NCBI GenBank assembly: GCA_002410325.1
Contig: DHRK01000007.1
Coordinates: forward strand, 422,331-427,554
Reading direction: 5' to 3'
DNA from: Syntrophomonas sp. UBA5314
GTDB lineage: Bacteria; Bacillota; Syntrophomonadia; Syntrophomonadales; Syntrophomonadaceae
Length of the DNA stretch: 5,224 bases
Shown: piece by piece, positions 1 to 5,224 of the stretch
Numbering within the stretch: the first letter of the stretch is position 1
How the letters are laid out: every line of letters starts with the position of its first letter
The notes under the pieces: model-generated
What the model was told of the DNA's origin: nothing
The model's database searches: none
The model's input: the letters and a program-made list of their open reading frames with translations, nothing else
Position numbers and translations under genes: made by a program

Positions 1-16
1 ATACTGGACGTATTGC

Positions 17-87
17 GATTGACGACAACGCAGTAATTCGGAAAAATCTGCCCAAATTATGGGCACGAATATACCGAACGTTGTACT
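17..87 (+). repeat. Long inverted repeat, left arm (copy A)
   Basis: This 71-base stretch recurs in inverted orientation at 5154-5224, with 65 of 71 positions identical when aligned by eye. Differences fall at positions 42, 62, 66, 75, 79 and 85 of this copy, so the outer 25 bases are identical and the differences lie inward. Similarity stops at about 87. Within this copy there are nested short complementary pairs: ACAACG 25-30 with CGTTGT 79-84, TTCGG 37-41 with CCGAA 74-78, and TGCCC 49-53 with GGGCA 61-65. The repeat may extend left of base 17, but the other arm is cut by the window edge there, so the true outer boundary is unknown. It could be a dispersed repeat, the end of a mobile element, or a duplicated leader or promoter region. 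Its identity is not recognised. Confidence 0.9.
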
Positions 88-114
88 AACCTGGAGGAGG
101 AAAACGCCTCGTAA
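37..114 (+). other. Possible decayed zinc-ribbon coding remnant
   Basis: In this frame, between a TAA at 34-36 and a TAA at 112-114, the translation is 25 residues and contains CPNYGHEYTERCTNLEEE. This resembles a small zinc ribbon in which the second cysteine of each CxxC pair has been lost (CPNY and CTNL). The corresponding reading of the right repeat arm gives CPNYVHEYTECC. Three of the six differences between the copies fall in third codon positions of this frame and are silent. There is no start codon or properly placed ribosome binding site, so it is not a working gene as it stands. Chance resemblance is a serious alternative in so short a stretch. Confidence 0.15.
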
Positions 115-173
115 TGATGCTTCAACTGTCCAAAGTGGGTTTTCAACATTTCTGGCGGTAAACTTTTCTTTTA

Positions 174-203
174 AAAGGAATAAGATGGCCTGGTGCAGAA
201 TCT
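174..203 (+). promoter_or_regulatory. Putative SigH-type promoter for the stalk-protein gene
   Basis: The -35-like AAAGGAATA at 174-182 matches every position of the Bacillus SigH consensus RnAGGAwWW. After a 12-base spacer, GCAGAAT at 195-201 matches the RnnGAAT core of the -10 consensus, whose usual spacer is 11-12. Transcription would start near 208-210, leaving a leader of about 35 bases that contains the AAGGAGGG ribosome binding site at 227-234. A 10-base palindrome (CTTTTAAAAG, 168-177) overlaps the -35 edge. No convincing SigA promoter was seen between 88 and 244. SigH drives transition-phase and early sporulation genes in Firmicutes, so stationary-phase control of the gene is inferred. 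Confidence 0.5.
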
Positions 204-244
204 ATCCAATTGCGTAGATTTATTATAAGGAGGGCTATCGACCT

Positions 245-1075
245 ATGAGAAAGTTTGCCGCCATTGTCTGCCTGATCTGTTTAACTCTGGGGATGGCTGT
301 TTTGCCAGTAGAAGCTGCGATGACCATAGGGGGCAAGCTTCATATTGAACAGCCCAAAAACCAGACCACGCCCAAAACCCGAACCACTACCCCGGGTCAG
401 AAAAACAATACTCCCGCCCAGCCGGCCGCCCCCAGCATCTATATCAACGGGGTTGAGCTGGTCACCCCCAACCCGCCCATGATTGTCAACGGCCGGACCC
501 TGGTGCCGCTGGCCGCTATTTTCAACGCCCTGCAGATCAGCGTCTCCTGGAATCAGGTAGACAAGGTCATAACCGCGGGTCCCATATGGCTGCAGATCGA
601 TAATTCCACGGCCCGAGTCAGCGAGCAGCCTGTTAAACTGGATGTGCCGGCGCAGATCATTGATTCGCGAACCTACGTGCCGCTGAGCTTTATTGCAGCC
701 AGTCTGGGTAAAAATATCAATTGGGATCCGGATCTATACCGGGTGGACATCTATGATGAGGAACCGAGGAGTTCTGATCTCAGTCTATATGTCAATGCAG
801 TCGATTACGGCGGCGGAGAAATCGTGGCCCAGGCTACCTTCACCAACGTGGGCGACGTTCAAATCACCAAGGTCAACTGGGTACAAGTACGGATTTACCT
901 GTATCGGGCTGACAACAGCTATGTGCCGGTGGACGCTACCTTCCTCAACCTGCCCCTGGATCTCATGCCCGGCGAGACGATGGACTATGTCCTTACTTTT
1001 ACCAATGTCCCTGACTACGAGGGCATAACCTCTTATGACCATGAGGTCCTGGACGGACAATACGTGTACATCTAA
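245..1075 (+). CDS. Secreted stalk-domain protein (copper amine oxidase N-terminal-like)
   Basis: This gene encodes a 276-residue exported protein. ATG 245 is chosen because AAGGAGGG lies at 227-234 and a signal peptide follows directly: MRK, then a hydrophobic core at about 4-21, with a likely cleavage site after VEA (24) or EAA (25). Residues 36-63 are a Thr/Pro/Gln/Asn-rich linker. Residues about 65-170 resemble the copper amine oxidase N-terminal (stalk) domain common in surface proteins of Clostridia. They contain two typical repeats, MIVNGRTLVPL (79-89) and SRTYVPLSFIAASLG (141-155), each followed by a Trp-containing strand (W102, W160). Despite its name, this domain is not enzymatic, and no catalytic amine-oxidase part is present. 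Residues about 178-276 form a strand-rich module with TNVGD and MPGETMDYVLTF, suggesting an Ig-like or FxLYD-like fold. No lipobox, sortase motif or C-terminal membrane segment is seen, so it is probably released or held non-covalently at the cell surface. It is transcribed alone, convergent with the chaperone operon. Its specific role is unknown. Confidence 0.9.
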   Translation: MRKFAAIVCLICLTLGMAVLPVEAAMTIGGKLHIEQPKNQTTPKTRTTTPGQKNNTPAQPAAPSIYINGVELVTPNPPMIVNGRTLVPLAAIFNALQISVSWNQVDKVITAGPIWLQIDNSTARVSEQPVKLDVPAQIIDSRTYVPLSFIAASLGKNINWDPDLYRVDIYDEEPRSSDLSLYVNAVDYGGGEIVAQATFTNVGDVQITKVNWVQVRIYLYRADNSYVPVDATFLNLPLDLMPGETMDYVLTFTNVPDYEGITSYDHEVLDGQYVYI

Positions 1076-1085
1076 AAAACTTTTA

Positions 1086-1115
1086 AGACCGGGACGGCTT
1101 GGCTGTTTCCGGTCT
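1086..1115. repeat. Inverted repeat (hairpin) after the stalk-protein gene
   Basis: AGACCGG at 1086-1092 pairs perfectly with CCGGTCT at 1109-1115 across a 16-base loop, into which a G-T and an A-T pair may extend. It begins 11 bases after the stop codon. No T-run follows on the plus strand (GGCCCC comes next), so it is unlikely to terminate transcription by itself. It may protect the mRNA 3' end or assist the downstream terminator. Confidence 0.5.
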
Positions 1116-1119
1116 GGCC

Positions 1120-1135
1120 CCGGGCTTAAGCCCGG
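1120..1135. repeat. Perfect 16-base GC-rich palindrome
   Basis: CCGGGCTTAAGCCCGG is a perfect palindrome centred at 1127/1128. As RNA it could form a six-pair GC stem with a UUAA loop on either strand. It is not followed by a T-run in either direction, so it is either an accessory stem of the convergent termination region or a protein-binding site. Nothing more specific can be said. Confidence 0.6.
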
Positions 1136-1159
1136 CGAATACCCGAATTACAAATGATG

Positions 1160-1198
1160 AAAAGCGGAGAGGGTTCGCGCATCCTCCCCGCTTTTTTT
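1160..1198. terminator. Bidirectional Rho-independent terminator
   Basis: AAAAGCGG (1160-1167) pairs with CCGCTTTT (1188-1195). After one A-C mismatch, GAGGGT (1169-1174) pairs with ATCCTC (1181-1186), with one G-T pair, around a six-base loop. On the plus strand the stem runs into seven T (1192-1198), a classic terminator for the stalk-protein gene. On the minus strand the same stem is followed by four T and then CATCATTT, a weaker terminator 30 bases beyond the clpB stop codon. Its position midway between two convergent genes fits shared use. Confidence 0.85.
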
Positions 1199-1227
1199 GA
1201 CTCGACATCCATATTTCCAGCTTTTCC

Positions 1228-3822
1228 TTATACTGCTCTTATCTCCAGACCGTTTTCATCGGCCGTGATCAGCACCTGGTCTTCCGGTTTCACTTCCCCG
1301 CTGACTATCTGGCGGGACAAAAGGGTCTCAACCTCCTGCTGGATGAGCCTCTTCAAAGGCCGCGCCCCATAGGCTGGGTCATAGCCATTTTTAGCTATAT
1401 AGGCAAGAGCCTGGGCATCCCATTCCAGCCGGCCCCGGGTGGTCTGGTGGAACCGGGCGGCCAGTTTGTCTAAAAGCAGAGCGGCTATTTTTTCGATTTC
1501 GGCCGGTTCCAGGGCATGGAATACGATGATCTCATCTACCCGGTTCAAGAACTCGGGCCGGAAGTTCTGGCGCAAAAGGCCCAGCACCCGGTTTTTCATG
1601 CCTTCATAGTCGCCGCCATTGGCCTGGAAATTCAGTATCTCGTGGCTGCCGATATTGGAGGTCATGATGATGATGGTATTGCGAAAATCAACCACCCGGC
1701 CCTGACCGTCGGTCAAGCGCCCATCGTCCAGGATCTGCAGAAATACGTTGAACACGTCGTAATGAGCTTTTTCTATTTCATCGAAAAGCACCACTGAATA
1801 AGGCTTGCGGCGCACCGCCTCGGTTAGCTGGCCGCCTTCCTCATAGCCCACGTAGCCGGGAGGAGCTCCGATCAGCCGGGCCACCGTGTGCTTCTCCATG
1901 TATTCCGACATATCGATACGGATGATATTGCGTTCATCGTCAAACAGGGTTTCCGCCAGGGCCCGGGAAAGCTCGGTCTTACCCACCCCGGTAGGCCCCA
2001 GGAAAATGAAGCTGCCCACCGGACGGTTGGGGTCTTTAAGCCCGCTGCGGGACCGCAGTACGGCATCGCTGACCGCCTTTACCGCTTCCGACTGCCCCAC
2101 GACCCGCTGGTGCAGGAGCTCTTCCATATGGGCCAGTTTTTCCCGCTCCCCTTCCATCAGACGGCTTACCGGGATGCCGGTCCAACGCGAGACCACTCGG
2201 GCTATATCCTGTTCGTCAACCTCTTCCTTGAGCATCATATTATGCTTTTGTTTGCCGGCCAGGAGTTCCTCTTCGGCCTTAAACTTGCGTTCCAGTTCGT
2301 TCAAACGGCCGTATTTTATTTCGGCGGCCTTGTTCAGGTCGTAATCCCGCTCCGCCTTCTCCATTTCCATGCGGCAGTCTTCGATTTCTTTTTTTATCTG
2401 GCGCAGCCTGGAAATGGCTTGCTTTTCGGACTGCCACTGGGTCTTCATGACGTCCGCTTCGGAATTAAGGTCCTGCAGCTCCTGCAAGATCTGGTTGCGC
2501 CTCTCTTTGGAAGCCGGGTCCTTTTCTTTCTCCAGGGCGGCCGACTCGATCTCCAGCTGCATGATGCGCCGGGTGATTTCATCCAGCGCGGTGGGCATGC
2601 TGTCAATCTCAGTTCGGAGCCGCGCCCCGGCCTCATCCATCAGGTCAATGGCCTTGTCGGGCAGAAAGCGATCCGATATATAACGATCGGACAGAACCGC
2701 CGCCGCCACCAGGGCGGCATCCTGAATGCGCACCCCGTGGTGCACTTCGTAGCGCTCCTTCAAGCCCCGCAAAATGGATATGGTGTCCTCAACCGAGGGC
2801 GGGTTGACCATGACCGGCTGAAAGCGCCGTTCCAGAGCGGCGTCTTTTTCTATGTGTTTGCGGTACTCATCGAGGGTGGTTGCCCCAATAGCCCGCAGCT
2901 CGCCGCGGGCCAGCATCGGTTTCAGCAGATTGCTGGCGTCCATGGCTCCCTCGGCCGCACCGGCACCCACCACGGTGTGCAGTTCGTCGATAAAGAGGAT
3001 GATACGTCCCATGGCTTTTTCGACTTCTTTGAGCACCGCTTTTAATCGCTCTTCAAATTCTCCCCGGTACTTGGCCCCGGCCACCAGGGCGCCCATATCC
3101 AGGGCTATGATCAATTTGTCTTTAAGTCCTTCAGGTACGTCACGGGCCACGATCCGGCGGGCCAATCCCTCCACGATAGCCGTTTTTCCAACGCCCGGCT
3201 CGCCTATCAGGACCGGGTTGTTTTTAGTGCGCCGGGAAAGGATTTCCATAACCCGGCGGATCTCCTCATCCCGGCCGATAACCGGGTCCAGCTTGCCTTC
3301 TCCGGCCAGTTTGGTCAGGTCGCGCCCGTAGCGCTCCAGGGCTTCGTAGCTGTCTTCCGGGTTGTCGCTGCTCACTCGCTGGGAACCGCGCACGCTGCGC
3401 AGTGAATTGAACAGGGTATCGCGGTTCAGGCCAAAGCGCTCCAGGAGGTTGCGCAGGTCGTTTTCACCTTCAGCCAGCAGAGCCAGCAGCAGGTGCTCGA
3501 CGCTGATATAGTCGTCCTTGAGGTCCTTGGCCTCTTGCTCCGACCGGTTTAAGACCCGGGCCAGCGCTTGACTGGTGTAAGCCGCGCCTTCATAGCCGTG
3601 CACCGCCGGCAGCCTGTCTAACAGGCGCTCCAATTCCTGGGTAAAGGTGGCCAGATTGACTCCGGACTGCAAGAGGAGCCGGGGGGTTATGCCTCCCTCC
3701 TGGTTCAGCAAGGCCTCCAGCAGGTGCTTCCCGGTTATCTCCTGGTGATGGCGCGCCGCCGCCCTTTGCTGGGCATCGACCAGCGCCTGGCGCGATTTTT
3801 GGGTAAAGCGTTCCAAGTCCAT
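1228..3822 (-). CDS. clpB: ATP-dependent chaperone (disaggregase) ClpB
   Basis: ClpB is a hexameric cytoplasmic AAA+ disaggregase that threads aggregated polypeptides through its central pore and works with DnaK and its J-protein. The 864 residues match the usual full length. In order: a Clp N-terminal repeat domain (about 1-145). AAA-1 has Walker A GEPGVGKT (207-214), pore loop KYRGEFE (251-257), Walker B ILFIDE (275-280) and arginine fingers R332/R333. A charged coiled-coil middle domain (about 405-530), the part that distinguishes ClpB from ClpA and that contacts DnaK, follows. AAA-2 has Walker A GPTGVGKT (609-616), pore loop GYVGYEEGG (656-664), Walker B VVLFDE (677-682) and sensor-2 GARPLKR (819-825). 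All catalytic residues are intact. No IGL/IGF-type ClpP-docking loop was noticed, as expected for ClpB. ATG 3822 is supported by GAGGTG at 3829-3834, which overlaps the stop codon of the upstream gene five bases away, suggesting translational coupling. It is the last gene of the operon. Confidence 0.98.
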   Translation of the reverse strand: MDLERFTQKSRQALVDAQQRAAARHHQEITGKHLLEALLNQEGGITPRLLLQSGVNLATFTQELERLLDRLPAVHGYEGAAYTSQALARVLNRSEQEAKDLKDDYISVEHLLLALLAEGENDLRNLLERFGLNRDTLFNSLRSVRGSQRVSSDNPEDSYEALERYGRDLTKLAGEGKLDPVIGRDEEIRRVMEILSRRTKNNPVLIGEPGVGKTAIVEGLARRIVARDVPEGLKDKLIIALDMGALVAGAKYRGEFEERLKAVLKEVEKAMGRIILFIDELHTVVGAGAAEGAMDASNLLKPMLARGELRAIGATTLDEYRKHIEKDAALERRFQPVMVNPPSVEDTISILRGLKERYEVHHGVRIQDAALVAAAVLSDRYISDRFLPDKAIDLMDEAGARLRTEIDSMPTALDEITRRIMQLEIESAALEKEKDPASKERRNQILQELQDLNSEADVMKTQWQSEKQAISRLRQIKKEIEDCRMEMEKAERDYDLNKAAEIKYGRLNELERKFKAEEELLAGKQKHNMMLKEEVDEQDIARVVSRWTGIPVSRLMEGEREKLAHMEELLHQRVVGQSEAVKAVSDAVLRSRSGLKDPNRPVGSFIFLGPTGVGKTELSRALAETLFDDERNIIRIDMSEYMEKHTVARLIGAPPGYVGYEEGGQLTEAVRRKPYSVVLFDEIEKAHYDVFNVFLQILDDGRLTDGQGRVVDFRNTIIIMTSNIGSHEILNFQANGGDYEGMKNRVLGLLRQNFRPEFLNRVDEIIVFHALEPAEIEKIAALLLDKLAARFHQTTRGRLEWDAQALAYIAKNGYDPAYGARPLKRLIQQEVETLLSRQIVSGEVKPEDQVLITADENGLEIRAV

Positions 3823-3827
3823 CTATT

Positions 3828-4106
3828 TCACCTCTTTCTCTTTATTCTGTCTAATTCTTCCTCGAGTTCCTCGATGCGCTCCATTAGATTGACGATGATC
3901 GAAGCGCCGTTGAGGTTGACCCCCAGGAAGTTCTTTATGCGCATGATCTGGTAGAGGCGCCGCAGGTCTCCTGAGCCGATGGTGCCTCCCGATATTTCCA
4001 GCATCCCCAGTTCGTTAAGGGAATGCAGAATATCGGGGTGAATTCCCAGCTCGGATATGGGTAGCCTCTCTTCGACACTATGGTAATAGATCCTGTATAG
4101 AGTCAT
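3828..4106 (-). CDS. CbpM/HspR-like small MerR-type chaperone modulator
   Basis: This 92-residue protein lies between the J-protein and ClpB genes. An N-terminal helix-turn-helix-like segment (ISELGIHPDILHSLNELGML, about 17-36) recalls the start of MerR-family proteins. The segment DLRRLYQIMRIKNFLGVNLNGASII (about 47-71) resembles the second helical part of HspR, including its GVNLxG signature. A short charged coiled coil (about 73-92) ends the protein. The arginine- and glycine-rich wing that HspR and true MerR regulators use on DNA is replaced by a short EISGGTIGSG stretch. Length, helix layout and coiled-coil tail also fit CbpM, which binds the J-domain of CbpA in E. coli and inhibits it. 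So it may act on the neighbouring J-protein, on DNA, or both. ATG 4106 has AGGGG at 4116-4120, overlapping the stop codon of the upstream gene 12 bases away. The family link is fairly secure, but the mode of action is not. Confidence 0.8.
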   Translation of the reverse strand: MTLYRIYYHSVEERLPISELGIHPDILHSLNELGMLEISGGTIGSGDLRRLYQIMRIKNFLGVNLNGASIIVNLMERIEELEEELDRIKRKR

Positions 4107-4118
4107 AGCCGCACACCC

Positions 4119-5123
4119 CTACCTTTTCCTTATTTCCTGAATTTGCTTATAAAGCTCTTTCTCTTCTTCACTCAGATCCCGGGGCAGGTCAATCTTCAAA
4201 CGGGCGTAAAGATCCCCCTTCTGCCCGTCCCGGGCCGGCATACCCCGTCCTTTCAAGCGCAGCCGCTGCCCGTTATGACTGCCGGGGGGTACATTGACCA
4301 GCAAGGTTTTCTCCAGGGTGGGAACCGGTACCTTATCCCCCAGCACCGCCTGTTCCGGGCGTATGACGATCTCTGTCTCCAGATCCTGGCCTTGCAGGCT
4401 GAAAACCGGATGAGGCAGCACATGAACCTTTAAATACAGGTCTCCCCGGGCACCGCCCCCCATGCCTTCACCCCCCTGGCCCTTCAGGCGGATGCGGCTT
4501 CCTTCCCCGATCCCGGCCGGTATTTTTACCTCCAGGGTTTTCTGTTCGGGGATTCCGCCGGTGCCCCCACAGCGGGGGCAGATGCTGCGGCCGCTCAGGC
4601 CGCTGCCCTGGCAGTTCGGGCAGAGAACCGAAGTTGCAAGCCTCAGCGACTTGGTTCCCCCGTGAAAGAGCTCCTCCAGGGTGAGTTCCATACCGCTTTC
4701 AATGTCCTGCCCGCGTCGAGACGTCTCATAGCCCCGCTCCCGACCGCTGAAGGGCTGCCGCCCCCCGCCTCCCCCGAAAAGGGAGGCGAAAAAATCGCTG
4801 AACCCGCCCAGATCCTCGGGATTAAAATTCCCGCTGGTATAAAAGTGAACGCCATCCATATCGGGTGGCGCGTCAAAATTGTCCCCGGCTCTCCAGTTGG
4901 CTCCCAGTCGGTCATACTTGCTGCGTTTTTCGGGATCGCTAAGCACTTCATAAGCTTCATTGATCTTCTTGAACTTTTCTTCCGCCTCTTCCTGCTTTTT
5001 ACCCCGGTGCAGATCGGGATGCCACTTGCGGGCCAGCTTGCGATAGGCCGCTTTTATAGCCTTGTCGTCGGCATCCCGTTTGATGCCCAGGGTTTCATAG
5101 TAATCCTGAAATTGAACTGCCAT
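4119..5123 (-). CDS. DnaJ/CbpA-type J-domain co-chaperone with one zinc-binding pair
   Basis: This 334-residue cytoplasmic J-protein would stimulate DnaK ATPase and hand over unfolded clients. The J-domain (about 6-74) has DYYETLGI, the invariant HPD (35-37) and DPEKRSKYD. A Gly/Phe-rich linker (about 97-123) includes FFASLFGGGGG. Two C-terminal substrate-binding beta domains follow, with LEELFHGG, KIPAGIGEGSRIRLKGQG and VPPGSHNGQRLRLKGRG. Only two cysteine motifs are present, CPNCQGSG (168-175) and CPRCGGTG (182-189). Classical DnaJ has four CxxCxGxG motifs and E. coli CbpA none, so this is an intermediate form that could hold a single zinc. The start is ATG 5123, with GGAGGT at 5131-5136 seven bases upstream and the J-domain beginning at once. 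The frame stays open upstream to a GTG at 5180, but that start has no ribosome binding site and would lie inside the repeat. This is the first gene of the operon with the CbpM-like gene and clpB. No CIRCE or CtsR operator was seen in the 101 upstream bases available. Confidence 0.93.
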   Translation of the reverse strand: MAVQFQDYYETLGIKRDADDKAIKAAYRKLARKWHPDLHRGKKQEEAEEKFKKINEAYEVLSDPEKRSKYDRLGANWRAGDNFDAPPDMDGVHFYTSGNFNPEDLGGFSDFFASLFGGGGGRQPFSGRERGYETSRRGQDIESGMELTLEELFHGGTKSLRLATSVLCPNCQGSGLSGRSICPRCGGTGGIPEQKTLEVKIPAGIGEGSRIRLKGQGGEGMGGGARGDLYLKVHVLPHPVFSLQGQDLETEIVIRPEQAVLGDKVPVPTLEKTLLVNVPPGSHNGQRLRLKGRGMPARDGQKGDLYARLKIDLPRDLSEEEKELYKQIQEIRKR

Positions 5124-5153
5124 CTTACCAACCTCCAAAGCGAGGGTTATTTG

Positions 5154-5224
5154 AGCACAACATTCCGTATATTCATGCACATAATTTGGGCAGATTTTCC
5201 CGAATTACTGCGTTGTCGTCAATC
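5154..5224 (-). repeat. Long inverted repeat, right arm (copy B)
   Basis: Read on the minus strand, this is the counterpart of 17-87: copy A position p aligns to 5241 minus p with no gaps. It ends exactly at the window edge and probably continues beyond. Its inner end lies 18 bases before the ribosome binding site of the J-protein gene, so any promoter for that operon lies in this repeat, in the short gap after it, or outside the window. Relative to copy A, the differences at 62 and 75 break predicted stem pairs and the one at 79 leaves a possible G-U pair, so the pair gives no covariation support for a conserved RNA fold. Confidence 0.9.

Noticed and set aside
3..89. A gene 3' end entering from the left edge (frame ending IRKNLPKLWARIYRTLY, stop at 87-89)
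   Set aside because: The frame is open to the edge, but in copy B it is broken by a TGA, and no family is recognised. It is too short to support without flanking sequence.
114..161. A 15-codon ORF after GGAGGAGG (93-100), a possible leader peptide
   Set aside because: The 13-base spacing is long, it lies upstream of the likely SigH start site, and no attenuator structure follows.
59..217. A 52-codon frame starting with ATG inside copy A and spanning the leader
   Set aside because: It has no ribosome binding site, its substitutions between the repeat arms are mostly non-silent in this frame, and in copy B the frame stops after 11 codons.
1888..3045. A 385-codon open frame on the plus strand
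   Set aside because: It lies wholly antisense to clpB, whose motifs are intact, and its translation has no recognisable domain. It is a codon-bias shadow, as are the other frames inside clpB and the J-protein gene.
5124..5180. A longer J-protein starting at GTG 5180
   Set aside because: There is no ribosome binding site before it. The extension lies in the repeat, and the J-domain begins just after ATG 5123, which has GGAGGT seven bases upstream.
17..5224. A transposon with 71-base terminal inverted repeats carrying the chaperone genes
   Set aside because: No transposase, integrase or target duplication is visible, and the gene content is ordinary chromosomal. It is kept only as one hypothesis for the repeat.

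Overview
The window suggests a Gram-positive, endospore-type Firmicute, most likely in class Clostridia. The clues are strong AGGAGG-type ribosome binding sites, a secreted 'stalk' protein with a copper-amine-oxidase N-terminal-like domain, a near-perfect SigH-type promoter, and a J-protein / small MerR-CbpM-like protein / ClpB operon. The taxonomic placement is inference, because no rRNA or other marker gene is present.

Layout. Positions 1-244 hold one arm of a long inverted repeat (17-87), followed by a leader with a SigH-like promoter (174-203). Positions 245-1075 (+) encode a secreted 276-residue stalk-domain protein. Positions 1076-1227 are a short convergent intergenic region with three consecutive inverted repeats, the last being a bidirectional terminator (1160-1198). 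From 5123 down to 1228 on the minus strand lies a three-gene chaperone operon: a 334-residue DnaJ/CbpA-type J-protein, a 92-residue CbpM/HspR-like protein, and full-length ClpB (864 residues). The genes are 12 and 5 bases apart, and each downstream ribosome binding site overlaps the preceding stop codon. Positions 5154-5224 are the second arm of the inverted repeat, running off the window edge.

How the genes work together. ClpB is the disaggregase that extracts polypeptides from aggregates in cooperation with DnaK. The J-protein would deliver substrates to DnaK and stimulate its ATPase. The small protein could modulate the J-protein, as CbpM does CbpA in E. coli, or repress the operon, as HspR does in actinobacteria. 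The stalk protein is convergent and transcriptionally separate, and nothing links its job to the chaperones.

The most unusual feature is the repeat pair. It is 71 bases with 65 identities, inverted, and sits at both window ends. Each arm lies upstream of a transcription unit and faces it. It could be a dispersed repeat or mobile-element end that also limits the assembled sequence, or a duplicated regulatory region. The window alone cannot decide. No transposase, CRISPR array, tRNA or rRNA is visible.
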